Assembly (NCBI RefSeq): GCF_041346925.1
Contig: NZ_CP166840.1
Span: 868,001-932,000 of the forward strand
Length of the DNA: 64,000 bases
DNA from: Agaribacterium sp. ZY112
Lineage (GTDB): Bacteria; Pseudomonadota; Gammaproteobacteria; Pseudomonadales; Cellvibrionaceae
Direction of reading: 5' to 3'
Shown here: one piece after another, positions 37,284 through 46,820 of the stretch
How positions within the stretch are numbered: the first letter of the stretch is position 1
Layout of the letters: each line of letters opens with the position of its first letter
The notes under the pieces: model-generated
What the model saw: the letters and a program-made list of their open reading frames with translations, nothing else
Told to the model about the DNA's origin: nothing
Databases searched by the model: none
Made by a program: the position numbers and the translations under genes

Positions 37284-38160
37284 ATGTGTTACTGTTTAAG
37301 CAATCCGTGAACCCCGCTCGTAGGGCTTGAAAATAACGAACATACAAAAACTCTTCAAGCTTAGCGGCCTCTGTCATCTTTTGCCCCATCAGATCAAGCT
37401 CAACCAAAGCTAACTCTAAGCGCTCGGCCAGCTTAAACGCTGCTTTCTGCTCATTAATGTCTGCAACCATGCAACTAACCCCATCCATTTGGCTTTTTAA
37501 CTCATACAAACGACGTAAGCTGAGCTGCTGATCCGGTAAAGCGGCAATTGCAAGACGTTGTTTTAACCCCGTTTCTTCGAGGTAATAAGCCCAAGCATCA
37601 TGAAAGGCAACAAACTCTAATGGGCTTTGCTGGTAAGCATGAATTGCAACTTGTCGTTCTGTATTTAAATTAAGTAAAAGCTGCTCTAAACGCTTTTCTA
37701 TTTGCCTGCTGTACTCTGGGTAAATCGCTTGTAAGCGCAATGCGATTAAGCGAGCAATATCCGCCCCGTAACTAAAACTCAACCAAAGGTGGCCTGCCGG
37801 CCCGTGATCATGCTTATGATGATCACCGTGCGTAGACTGCTCAAGTTCAGCTCCCAAGGCATCAGATAGAGTAAGCAAATTAGATCTATCAACTTGCTGA
37901 GTAACCGCCTTGCTCAATAAGGCTTCTAGCCCTGGCCCTATCCATATAAATAACTTTGCTTGTTTAAGAGTGACTAAGTCCTGAGGCTTTAAAGCATAAT
38001 AATGGGGAGAATCTGTTGGCCCAAGTAAGGAAGTGCTTACAAGCCCCTCAGGCAAGAGGTCGTTTGTTATTAACTCCAAGGGATGGATAGAATTGACAAC
38101 GTCAGCCGATGCACAAAAAGACATGGTGCAAAGCAACAAAGATTTAACAAAACAGCGCAT
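37282..38160 (-). CDS. znuA: Zinc ABC transporter substrate-binding protein
   Basis: ZnuA captures periplasmic Zn2+ for the ZnuBC transporter. The 292-residue protein has a Sec signal (MRCFVKSLLLCTMSFCASA), the metal-binding cluster-A-I fold with VVNSIHPLELI, a His-rich loop (HGDHHKHDHGPAGHLWLS), and FHDAWAYYLEETG with a further His ligand. ATG 38160 is chosen because it places the signal peptide; an upstream start at 38202 is unlikely. It is divergent from zur across a Zur box, so zinc repression is expected. Confidence 0.93.
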   Translation of the reverse strand: MRCFVKSLLLCTMSFCASADVVNSIHPLELITNDLLPEGLVSTSLLGPTDSPHYYALKPQDLVTLKQAKLFIWIGPGLEALLSKAVTQQVDRSNLLTLSDALGAELEQSTHGDHHKHDHGPAGHLWLSFSYGADIARLIALRLQAIYPEYSRQIEKRLEQLLLNLNTERQVAIHAYQQSPLEFVAFHDAWAYYLEETGLKQRLAIAALPDQQLSLRRLYELKSQMDGVSCMVADINEQKAAFKLAERLELALVELDLMGQKMTEAAKLEEFLYVRYFQALRAGFTDCLNSNT

Positions 38161-38204
38161 TAAGGTAGACGATCCAAAAAGATTCGAGCAGTGGGCCCGC
38201 AAAT

Positions 38205-38225
38205 ACGTTATATAATATCATACGT
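38205..38225. promoter_or_regulatory. Zur box between znuA and zur
   Basis: ACGTTATATAATATCATACGT is an imperfect palindrome with ACGT outer arms, close to the gammaproteobacterial Zur pattern GTTATA-N-TATAAC. It lies between the divergent starts of znuA and zur and could control both. Confidence 0.65.
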
Positions 38226-38245
38226 TTAATAGAGTCGAGGCCTTC

Positions 38246-38743
38246 ATGCCCTCTCCTACACTGCCCTCAAACCCCAAAGCACCAGAGCGAGCCCAACTTG
38301 AACGCTTGTTAAATACTGCCGAAACCATCTGCAATAAAGCGGGGTTTAAGCTAACCGAGCTACGCCGCCAAGTACTGAGTATTATTTGGCTGTATGGCAA
38401 GCCTATCGGGGCTTACGACATAATGGCTGAACTTGAGAAAATAAGCGACCGAGAACAAGTTGCACCACCTACAGTTTATCGCAGTGTAGAGTTTCTTTTA
38501 CAACAAGGGCTCATTCATCGCATACATAGCTTGAATGCATTTATGGCCAAACGCCATTTATTAAAAAACCAAGTTGAGGCGCTGTTTATTTGCCAAAACT
38601 GTGGTGAAGCCAGAGAAGTGACCAACCAAGTCTTTCAGCAAGCTATTAATCTCAGTGCCAATGAAATGAAGTTTCACATACAAGGCCAAGCGGTAGAAGT
38701 GCTTGGGCAATGCCAAAACTGCCGTAATAAAGGCTCTAAATGA
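38246..38743 (+). CDS. zur: Zinc uptake regulator Zur (Fur family)
   Basis: The 165-residue Fur-type repressor has the winged-helix part (ELRRQVLSIIWLYGKPIGAYDIM..., PPTVYRSVEFLLQQGLIHRI) and two zinc-holding CxxC pairs (ICQNCGEAREV and GQCQNCRNK). The context with znuA/znuCB marks it as Zur. It represses zinc uptake when Zn2+ is sufficient. Its stop overlaps the znuC start by 4 bases, so zur-znuC-znuB form one operon. Confidence 0.95.
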   Translation: MPSPTLPSNPKAPERAQLERLLNTAETICNKAGFKLTELRRQVLSIIWLYGKPIGAYDIMAELEKISDREQVAPPTVYRSVEFLLQQGLIHRIHSLNAFMAKRHLLKNQVEALFICQNCGEAREVTNQVFQQAINLSANEMKFHIQGQAVEVLGQCQNCRNKGSK

Positions 38744-39504
38744 ACAAACAAGCCCCTCTGATTCGCTTGAGCAACGTAAGTTTACGTTACGGTAGTAGCA
38801 CGATTCTTCACAGCATTAATCTTGAGCTACACCGCGGAGAAATTATCAGCATTATTGGCCCTAATGGCGCGGGAAAGAGCTCGTTAATTAAACTCATTGC
38901 CGGACTCAATAAAGCCAGTAGTGGTGAGCGGCACATCCAAAACAAAGCCGTATTGGGTTACGTGCCACAGAAGCTTTATATGGATCGCTCTATGCCCATT
39001 AAAGTAAGCCGTTTCTTAAGCTTGGCCAGAGCAAGCAAGGCTAATTACCGCACGGCCTTAGCGACTGTAAAAGCCGAGCATCTTTGGTCCAAGCAAATGC
39101 ACGATTTAAGCGGAGGTGAGTTCCAGCGGGTTTTATTAGCAAGAGCGCTATCACGCCGCCCCGATATTTTGTTACTCGACGAGCCACTTCAAGGGGTTGA
39201 TTTAACAGGTCAGATAGAGCTTTATGAGTTAATAGGTTCGATTCGCAAAGAGTTCAACTGTGGCATTGCCATGGTCAGCCACGACCTGCACCTAGTCATG
39301 GCTCAAACAGATAGGGTTCTTTGTCTTAACGGCCATATCTGCTGTGAAGGCCAACCCGAAAGCGTAAGCCAACACCCAGAATACCTAAACCTTTTTGGTC
39401 GCCAAGCCTCACAGAGCATTGCGATTTACACCCACCACCATGACCATCACCACAATCTTCACGGTGATGTCGAAAGCTGCAATAAGTCTTGCCACCATGA
39501 TTGA
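38740..39504 (+). CDS. znuC: Zinc ABC transporter ATPase
   Basis: The 254-residue ATPase has Walker A GPNGAGKS (40-47), signature LSGGEF, Walker B ILLLDEPLQG and a switch His (MVSHDLH). The C-terminus ends in a His/Cys-rich tail (YTHHHDHHHNLHGD, then CNKSCHHD), as seen in ZnuC of other bacteria and likely to bind zinc. It overlaps zur by 4 bases and znuB by 8. Confidence 0.96.
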   Translation: MNKQAPLIRLSNVSLRYGSSTILHSINLELHRGEIISIIGPNGAGKSSLIKLIAGLNKASSGERHIQNKAVLGYVPQKLYMDRSMPIKVSRFLSLARASKANYRTALATVKAEHLWSKQMHDLSGGEFQRVLLARALSRRPDILLLDEPLQGVDLTGQIELYELIGSIRKEFNCGIAMVSHDLHLVMAQTDRVLCLNGHICCEGQPESVSQHPEYLNLFGRQASQSIAIYTHHHDHHHNLHGDVESCNKSCHHD

Positions 39505-40294
39505 GTTAATACTGCCCCCTCTTCTAGCTGGCCTTGTTCTGATAGCCAGCTTATCCCCGCTTGGCTGTTTTGTACTATGGCGACGTATGGCCTTTTTTGG
39601 CGACACCATTGCTCACAGCATGCTGATTGGCATTGCTCTAGGTTTGGCTTTAGATATCAACCTCAATTTAGCCATACTCGTATTTGCCAGCATCATTGCA
39701 GTTGTGATGGTCTATTTCAGCCGAGGTGGTTTATTACCACGTGATGCTCTACTCAGCATTGTTTCTCATGCAAGCTTGGCTGTGGGCCTGCTGGTAATGA
39801 GCCTATTTTCAGATCAAAGGCTCAACCTTATGAACTTCTTAGTGGGCGATATTCTTAGTGTTAGTTGGCAAGAGGTGGGTATTGCCGCCGTTGTATCTCT
39901 AGCGGCTTTAGCTCTGTTAATCTACTTCTGGAGGGCCCTGCTTGGGCTTGTGATCAACCGAGACTTAAGCCAAGTTGAAGGTGACAATAGTGCCTTTCTT
40001 AATACCTTGTTAATGCTTATCACCGCTATCGTGATAGCCATTGCTGTACGTATAGTCGGAGTGTTATTAATCACTGCTCTTATGGTGATCCCTGCAGCAT
40101 CAGCTCGCTTAATTAGCCGCTCACCTGAAGCAATGGCCTTGCTTAGCGTTATTTATGGCTGCCTTTCTTTATTTCTTGGTTTAGCGCTGTCATTTTTCTA
40201 TAACAGCGCCACCGGCCCCACGATTGTTAGCGTAGCTGCACTTTTACTCGCACTCACAGCATGTGCTCAACTAGCGTTTACAAAACGAAGCTAA
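39497..40294 (+). CDS. znuB: Zinc ABC transporter permease
   Basis: A 265-residue inner-membrane protein with multiple TM helices, and ABC-3 family features (RRMAFFGDTIAHSMLIGIALG near the N-terminus; VRIVGVLLITALMVIPAASARL near residue 190). ATG 39497 is chosen because it overlaps the znuC end by 8 bases (ATGATTGA). It carries zinc to the cytoplasm with ZnuA/ZnuC. Confidence 0.94.
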   Translation: MIELILPPLLAGLVLIASLSPLGCFVLWRRMAFFGDTIAHSMLIGIALGLALDINLNLAILVFASIIAVVMVYFSRGGLLPRDALLSIVSHASLAVGLLVMSLFSDQRLNLMNFLVGDILSVSWQEVGIAAVVSLAALALLIYFWRALLGLVINRDLSQVEGDNSAFLNTLLMLITAIVIAIAVRIVGVLLITALMVIPAASARLISRSPEAMALLSVIYGCLSLFLGLALSFFYNSATGPTIVSVAALLLALTACAQLAFTKRS

Positions 40295-40300
40295 AGCTTA

Positions 40301-40864
40301 TTACTCTTGCATGTACTTATTTTTTATTTCAACATAATTACTCGCCGAATAGCGGAAAAAGCTAAGCTCTTTTTCGCTTAAAGCGCGGGCTTTCTTACAA
40401 GGGCTACCCACATATAGATAGCCGCTTTCGAGCTGCTTACCAGGTGGCACTAAGGCGCCAGCAGCAACAACCACCTCATCAGGCACAAGAGCACCATCTA
40501 ATACCGTCGAATTAATGCCGATAAGCACTCGACTACCGACTGTGCAGCCATGTAAACAAGCACCGTGACCGATGGTTACGTCATCACCAATGATTAAGGG
40601 ATGGCCCTCAGGGTTATAGTCACTGGCGTGAGTAATATGAAGCACAGCGTTATCTTGCACACTAACGCGCTCACCTATACGAACATAATGCATATCACCG
40701 CGCACAACAGCACAAGGCCAAACAGAGCTATCAGCTCCAATTTCAACATCACCGATAATAACGGCGCTTTTATCAACAAAAACGGACGCTTCAATTTGGG
40801 GACTGCTACCAGCAAAATTACGCACTGCGGGGCTTAAGGCTTCTTGACTCATAGATTGGGACAT
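40301..40864 (-). CDS. Gamma-carbonic anhydrase-like protein (YrdA type)
   Basis: A 187-residue left-handed beta-helix protein with hexapeptide repeats (VIIGDVEIGADSSVWPCAVVRGD, VSVQDNAVLHI, DDVTIGHGACLHGCTVG). The conserved His pattern (HITH.., TIGHGACLHGC) can bind zinc at trimer interfaces as in gamma-class enzymes; whether it hydrates CO2 is unknown for this subgroup. It is divergent from yheV. ATG 40864 is used; ATG 40852 is also possible. Confidence 0.9.
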   Translation of the reverse strand: MSQSMSQEALSPAVRNFAGSSPQIEASVFVDKSAVIIGDVEIGADSSVWPCAVVRGDMHYVRIGERVSVQDNAVLHITHASDYNPEGHPLIIGDDVTIGHGACLHGCTVGSRVLIGINSTVLDGALVPDEVVVAAGALVPPGKQLESGYLYVGSPCKKARALSEKELSFFRYSASNYVEIKNKYMQE

Positions 40865-40925
40865 TTGTTAATTAAAAATGTACTATGCCGCCACTCAGGC
40901 ATGTAGGCAAGAATCGAGGTCAAAA

Positions 40926-41144
40926 GTGCTAAAAGCAAGTCACAAGAAACGTTTTATTGCCGGAGCTGTATGCCCGGCCTGTAAACAAGAGGATAAGATT
41001 CAGCTCTGGCTAGAAAACGGCCTTAATGTCTTTCAATGCGTCAGTTGTGGGCACCGCGAAGAACAGGCTGTCGATGGCAGTTCTACGCAAGCCAAACAAG
41101 ATGAGAGCCAGCCTCTACGCTTTGTAAATGCTGGCGATAAGTAA
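40926..41144 (+). CDS. yheV: YheV-family zinc-ribbon protein
   Basis: A 72-residue protein with one zinc ribbon (CPACKQEDKIQLW..FQCVSCGHRE), matching the YheV/DUF2387 family in length and cysteine spacing. I chose GTG 40926 because GAGGT lies 6 bases upstream; the longer reading from 40878 has a non-conserved N-terminus. Function unknown. In Pseudomonas it lies beside the trkA-dprA-aroE region, as here. Confidence 0.85.
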   Translation: MLKASHKKRFIAGAVCPACKQEDKIQLWLENGLNVFQCVSCGHREEQAVDGSSTQAKQDESQPLRFVNAGDK

Positions 41145-41165
41145 GCACTACTTATAGAGAACGAT

Positions 41166-41843
41166 CTAATGCAAGGCATAGTGGGAAGGGCTGTAACTAA
41201 CCTTTAGCTCAATAGCGGAGTCACCCGCTAGGCAAGGCCAATCTTCAAGAATATTTCTAAAACCATCGGTTTTATGAAGGCTGATGTAATTCAAAAAAGC
41301 ATCACTCTCAAACACCTTTGTATCTTCAAATAAGACATCGATGTGGTAGTGCACAGCTAGATCAAGCTCATTTGAGAATTCATCTCCTAATAAGCTATGC
41401 ACAATAATATTGCTAAGAGTCATATCCATCGGCGTCAAAGGAATGCCGTGCTGTAGAAGTATCCGATCATTAACCTCTTCCATTAAACGGTGGGCGTAAT
41501 AGGCTTCATCGATTAGAGCCTCAATACCTCTGTGCTCATCGAGTAGTTCAGGTGGACGACTAAAGAATTGTTGTGCACTACGTATTAGAGCCCCAACAAA
41601 CTCCTCTAGCTTTGCTTGCTCTGCGACATGCAACAAAGCATCTAAGAAAGCGGGCACGTGCTCTACATATTGCTGCAGAAACTGCTGTAAAGACTCTTCT
41701 CTCTGCTCACCAGGAAGGTTGATCGATCGGTGAAGACGAGACAGGCGCTCACTCACAAAAGCCTTTAAGCTAAGCTGCTTTTCATCACGCGCATGGGCTT
41801 CATTGATAATGCGCCTTATCTCTTGTATCGAGTCTTGACTCAT
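41166..41843 (-). CDS. Hypothetical protein
   Basis: A 225-residue soluble, mainly helical protein (..EIRRIINEAHARDEKQLSLKAFVSERLSRLHRSI.. then LIDEAYYAHRLMEEVNDRILLQHGIPLTPMDMTLSNIIVH). It has no signal, TM helix or known motif. It has a normal start ATG 41843. It stands between yheV and a 513-base gap. I do not recognise the family. Confidence 0.75.
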   Translation of the reverse strand: MSQDSIQEIRRIINEAHARDEKQLSLKAFVSERLSRLHRSINLPGEQREESLQQFLQQYVEHVPAFLDALLHVAEQAKLEEFVGALIRSAQQFFSRPPELLDEHRGIEALIDEAYYAHRLMEEVNDRILLQHGIPLTPMDMTLSNIIVHSLLGDEFSNELDLAVHYHIDVLFEDTKVFESDAFLNYISLHKTDGFRNILEDWPCLAGDSAIELKVSYSPSHYALH

Positions 41844-42052
41844 AATGTCACGCCGAAATAGTTACGGTTACTGGCATTCCCTTGTGATTCAGCCTTCCCT
41901 GAGTAAAGTAAGACAACAAGATAAGCCAAAAGCTCCTCCTGATGTAAGGTATTTCAATTAAGCTTATGACAAATTTTAATTAAAACAATAACTAGCGCGC
42001 CATATAGCTTAAAACACTCAAGTACCTAAAAACCATAACTAAAACGCTTACA

Positions 42053-42076
42053 AGTAAGACTTTATTGAGTCTTACT
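42053..42076. repeat. Perfect hairpin in the gap
   Basis: AGTAAGACT / AGTCTTACT (9-base arms) with loop TTATTG. No T-run follows. The 6-base loop equals that of palindrome B near 15520, probably by chance. Confidence 0.6.
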
Positions 42077-42255
42077 ATCGACTGCCTATTCAAAGCAAGC
42101 CTAACAAGCACGACCTATCACCATTTGAGACAAGTCATAAGTTTCACAGACATAAACATGCTTCTACAAACAGAAATATTCACTTCAAAATAATAGAAAG
42201 CTAAGAGATTCTGACTAAGCTTAGAAATACAGGCACTGCATAGGTTCCAACTATT

Positions 42256-42283
42256 TTGACAGTGTCTTAGACAGGCATATTTT
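42256..42283 (+). promoter_or_regulatory. Sigma-70 promoter for the SURF1 gene
   Basis: TTGACA (42256-42261), 16 bases, TATTTT (42278-42283). The spacer contains TGTCT-T-AGACA, a small palindrome that could be an operator. Confidence 0.5.
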
Positions 42284-42356
42284 CAACATCATAAGCCTGT
42301 AAAGCACTCAAAGAACCCCAAACACAAGACGCAGTTTATAGGCTTAAAGGTGATAT

Positions 42357-43097
42357 ATGACAGCAACAATTGGCTTTAACATAAAATGGAAATTAACCGC
42401 CTTTGCTGGGTTTTTCTTGCCTATATTAATCAGTTTAGGATTTTGGCAACTAGAGCGCGCTAAAGTCGAATCGTATTTATCGACTCAGTTGCAAATTCAA
42501 CAAGGGCAAGAGGCGATGCCCATTAGCTCTGTACTCGCAGAGCTCTATACAAAAACCAAAGATCAGCTTCAGTTTCAGCCTGTTACAGCTTCTGGTTCTT
42601 ATATGAGCAATTATTACTGGCTCAAAGAAGGTCGTACAATTAAAGGGGCTAAAGGCTTCCATGTATTGATGCCTATGCAGCTTGGTAACGGCCCCGTTGT
42701 ACTCGTTGATAGAGGCTGGATTGCTGAAAATAAAGGTCAGGCCATCCCTTTTCAAACACCAACAATGTCTTTAAAGCTAATGGGATACATAGATATTCCT
42801 GTTGAAACAACAAACTTTCAAAGCCAAGAAAAAAATCAAAGTACATGGCCTAAATATATCAACGATATTGATATGAAAAAAATGAGTGCGCAACTCGGAA
42901 AAACCATCGTACCAACCATGTTGGTACTCAATAGCGACCAAAACAGCGCCTTTATACCTGCACCTAATGAACTGACTTTAAACCCCGCTCGACACAGAGT
43001 TTATGCGGCGCAATGGTTTGCTTTAGCCATGTTGTTAATTGTGGGCTGGTTTTATACCAACCTAGGTCGGCAAGTCGCAGACGACAAACGAGCCTGA
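42357..43097 (+). CDS. SURF1-family protein
   Basis: A 246-residue inner-membrane protein with a TM helix at each end (KLTAFAGFFLPILISLGFWQLERA near 12-36; YAAQWFALAMLLIVGWFYTNLG near the C-terminus) and SURF1 features FWQLERA, YYWLKEG, VLVDRGWI. SURF1 helps assemble heme-copper cytochrome c oxidase. It normally lies in a cox operon, but no cox gene is in this window. A ribosome site AAAGGTGA precedes ATG 42357. Confidence 0.85.
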   Translation: MTATIGFNIKWKLTAFAGFFLPILISLGFWQLERAKVESYLSTQLQIQQGQEAMPISSVLAELYTKTKDQLQFQPVTASGSYMSNYYWLKEGRTIKGAKGFHVLMPMQLGNGPVVLVDRGWIAENKGQAIPFQTPTMSLKLMGYIDIPVETTNFQSQEKNQSTWPKYINDIDMKKMSAQLGKTIVPTMLVLNSDQNSAFIPAPNELTLNPARHRVYAAQWFALAMLLIVGWFYTNLGRQVADDKRA

Positions 43098-43107
43098 TTT
43101 TTAATTA

Positions 43108-43150
43108 TAAAAAAGCCCCTTGTTAAATCTTATTAAAAGGGGGCTTTTAT
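43108..43150. terminator. Terminator between SURF1 gene and aroE
   Basis: AAAAGCCCCTT / AAGGGGGCTTTT stem with a 13-15 base loop and flanking A/T runs lies between the two converging genes and can serve both. Confidence 0.85.
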
Positions 43151-43158
43151 AAAAGTGA

Positions 43159-43979
43159 CTAAGATTCTGCCTTCATCGCTTCAAATACAGGTGCAACATC
43201 AGGCATCTGGCCCCGCCATAAACGAAAACTTTCTGCTGCTTGCCCAACTAACATACCTAAACCATCGGCAATATGCTGACAGCCTAGCTGACGAGCCCAG
43301 CGCATGCACGCTGTATCTTCTTTGGCATACACCATGTCATAAACCGCTGTTCCAGTGCCAATAATATTATCAGGCAATATTGGCATCTCACCACTTAAAC
43401 CCGCTGAGGTCGCATTAATAATCAGATCAAATGCAGCTTGTTTTTCTAAAGCCATAAATGAGCTAGCTTCGATATTTCCATAGGCTGAAAAACGCTCTGC
43501 AAGTGCTTCTGCCTTGCTTACAGTTCTGTTGGCAATCGTGATACTTTGAGGACCTTCTTTCAGTAAAGGTAATAAAACACCTTTAACAGCACCACCAGCT
43601 CCCAAGACCAAAATGCGTTTATTTTTAATTACCCACTCTAAGCGCGTGCTGATATCAAATACCAAGCCGGCACCATCAGTATTATCACCGGTAATAGTAC
43701 CGTCATCATTCATAATCAAGGTATTTACAGCTTCTGCCAACTGAGCCCGCTCACTCAAGTTATCGGCCAAAGCAAAGGCTTTCTCTTTAAAAGGTACGGT
43801 TACATTCATACCTTTACCACCTACGCTGGCAAAACTTTTTACTGCTTGGTCAAAATCACTTTCTTCTAATAGTAATTTATCGTAATTAAGCTTTTGCCCA
43901 GTTTGATCGGCAAACTGCTGGTGAATTTCAGGGCTTTTACTATGCGCAATAGGATTACCAACAACTAAATATTTATCCA

Positions 43980-43980
<1 letters not shown>
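43159..43980 (-). CDS. aroE: Shikimate dehydrogenase
   Basis: AroE reduces 3-dehydroshikimate to shikimate with NADPH in aromatic amino acid synthesis. The 273-residue protein has VVGNPIAHSKSP (7-18), VTVPFKEKA (catalytic Lys) and NTDGAG, then the Rossmann loop LGAGGAVKG and NRTVSKAE (NADPH type). ATG 43980 is chosen because it shares one base with the hemF stop (TAATG). hemF-aroE is a conserved pair. Confidence 0.96.
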
Positions 43981-44897
<917 letters not shown>

Positions 44898-44918
44898 TCA
44901 TAGAGGAAAATAGTTGTA

Positions 44919-45479
44919 TTAGCGAAGACGCTCGCCACTAGCGGCATTGATTATACGCGAAGCCCCTCGATTTGCTGCGATAGCTCCAGGGCTAATACAT
45001 ATGGCTTGATTGCGAAAATAATGCCTTACCTTGGTACTGTTTAAAGCCGAAGGTAAGCCCGCAGGATTAGCTGAAGTCGACACAATGGCTCCCCCGGCAA
45101 GAGCACTTAATGCGGACACAACAGGATGAGAACTAATACGGATAGCGACTAGATTACTATCTCCGCTTATAAAATTGGGGACTCGCCCCTTGTGTTCCAC
45201 GAGCCAAGTTGTTGCCACATCAGTTGGGCTAATAACTCGTTTTTGTATAGAGACATCAGCATCCTTGAGCAAAAAAGAGAAATCCTCTGCTCTACCTGAA
45301 ATCAAAATCAGACCTTTGTGTACAGGCCTACTTTTGAGTTTCAAAATAGTTTCTACAGCGTGCTGGTTCTCAGGATCACAACCTAAACCCCAGACCCCTT
45401 CAGTTGGGTATGACACAACACCACCGGCACGAATAACTCGAGCGCAATGTCGAATTCTGGGGTTAGCTAGGTAGTTCAA
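44919..45479 (-). CDS. tsaC: Threonylcarbamoyl-AMP synthase (TsaC/Sua5 family)
   Basis: TsaC makes threonylcarbamoyl-AMP for the t6A modification of tRNAs that read ANN codons. The 186-residue protein contains VVSYPTEGVWGLGCDP, LKSRPVHKGLILI (K-x-R and K-G-L-I-L-I) and VSTSANPAGLPSALN (S-x-N), the ATP/threonine-binding residues. The order dprA-tsaC-hemF-aroE matches Pseudomonas. Confidence 0.95.
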   Translation of the reverse strand: MNYLANPRIRHCARVIRAGGVVSYPTEGVWGLGCDPENQHAVETILKLKSRPVHKGLILISGRAEDFSFLLKDADVSIQKRVISPTDVATTWLVEHKGRVPNFISGDSNLVAIRISSHPVVSALSALAGGAIVSTSANPAGLPSALNSTKVRHYFRNQAICISPGAIAANRGASRIINAASGERLR

Positions 45480-45605
45480 AAGACAATGGCTCCAATTCTA
45501 GCAAGCAAAGCCCTAACTCTTATTGAGAACGACTTTAGTCATAACTAACTATGCTTGGTGAGTTTAGGGCGAGAAATTACGCAATAAGCTAAAAAAACTC
45601 AAGCC

Positions 45606-46760
45606 CTAAAGGCGAACATAACCAAGCCCAAGATTTTCAATATGACCAGCTAGTTCAAGCTCTAAGAGTATCCGGCTCAGCTCACTGATACTTAAATCGC
45701 CTCGATGCCTAATCAAATCAAAGCTGGTTGACTCCCAACCTATGCTTTCTAACACTCTAAGCTCAAGCCCTTTTAATTGATCTAGGCCATTCTCGCTCTC
45801 CTTGCCTCCCTTGTCTGTATTAAAAAGCTGCTGCTGAAACCAAGCCTGCCAATGAGCTAAAGCATCAATCACATCTTGGGCAGACTCAACCAATGCCGCT
45901 CCTTGTTTTATCAAAGCATGGCAGCCCCGACTATTTTCATTTCTAACGGAACCGGGTACAGCAAAGACCTCTCTATCTTGCTCTAAAGCCAAACGAGCAC
46001 TGATCAATGAGCCACTTTTTAACGCGGCCTCAATCACCAAGGTTGCTACACTAAGGCCAACGATAATGCGATTACGCTGAGGAAAGTGGTAACTCATAGC
46101 TTTTTTAGTAAGCGCCAACTCACTCACAAGAGCACCGCCCTGCTGAACAATATTTTCAGCAAGTAGTCTATGGCGCTGAGGATAGATACTCAACAAACCA
46201 GATCCCAGTACAGCAATCGTTGCCGCTCCTTGCGCTAAGCCGCTCGGTTTTGAGGCCGCATATAAAGCGCCTTGATGGGCTTGACCATCAATACCCAGAG
46301 CAAGGCCACTGGTCACCACAAATCCCGAACTCGCCAACTGAGCTGCAAATTCAGCTGCTAATTCACACGCCGTTGGACTCGCCTTTCGTGCGCCGACAAT
46401 GGCAATTTGAGGCAAACTCAGAGCCTCTACATTTCCGCGAATATAGAGTAAAGAAGGTGGACAAGGGCTTTGTTTTAAGAGCGCAGGATAATGTTTATGC
46501 TCCATATGAACGACTTCAATATCATGTTGTTCGCATAGGGCCAGCTCCTTTTCAACCTGCGAGGCTAAGTCCCCCTTAGCAAGTTTAAACTGATTAAATA
46601 AGCTTAAGGCCTCTTGGCTTAAGATCTTAGCTAAGTCCTTTTCAGAGGCAGAAAAAATGGAAACGTAGCTTGGCCAATGCTGCCACAACTTAGAGAATGT
46701 GCCAGGGCCAATAGAGGGGAGAAGGTGTAAAGCCAGTGCTTGGCGTAGTAGATCGCTCAT
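45606..46760 (-). CDS. dprA: DNA-processing protein DprA
   Basis: DprA (Smf) loads RecA on incoming single-stranded DNA during natural transformation. The 384-residue protein has the N-terminal SAM-like part, the Rossmann domain (IVGARKASPTACELA.., GLALGIDGQAHQGAL, SGLLSIYPQRH, FPQRNRII) and a C-terminal winged-helix part (VLESIGWESTSFDLI.., ISELSRILLELELAGHI). It is normal in length. It is followed by tsaC after about 125 bases. Confidence 0.96.
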   Translation of the reverse strand: MSDLLRQALALHLLPSIGPGTFSKLWQHWPSYVSIFSASEKDLAKILSQEALSLFNQFKLAKGDLASQVEKELALCEQHDIEVVHMEHKHYPALLKQSPCPPSLLYIRGNVEALSLPQIAIVGARKASPTACELAAEFAAQLASSGFVVTSGLALGIDGQAHQGALYAASKPSGLAQGAATIAVLGSGLLSIYPQRHRLLAENIVQQGGALVSELALTKKAMSYHFPQRNRIIVGLSVATLVIEAALKSGSLISARLALEQDREVFAVPGSVRNENSRGCHALIKQGAALVESAQDVIDALAHWQAWFQQQLFNTDKGGKESENGLDQLKGLELRVLESIGWESTSFDLIRHRGDLSISELSRILLELELAGHIENLGLGYVRL

Positions 46761-46784
46761 AAACCATCCTTGATTTAGAGATCA

Positions 46785-46804
46785 AAGCCACATCCTTGTG
46801 GCTT
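46785..46804 (-). terminator. Hairpin after the LysM gene
   Basis: On the minus strand AAGCCACA / TGTGGCTT (8-base arms) with loop AGGA is followed by TGATCT. The stem is good but the T-run is poor. Confidence 0.55.
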
Positions 46805-46820
46805 GTTTAGCTATTTATAG

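Larger units (their letters stand above)
41844..42356. other. Gene-free 513-base gap
   Basis: No convincing ORF is visible in this AT-rich stretch between divergent genes. It holds one perfect hairpin (42053-42076) and a good promoter near the right end (42256-42283). Confidence 0.6.
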
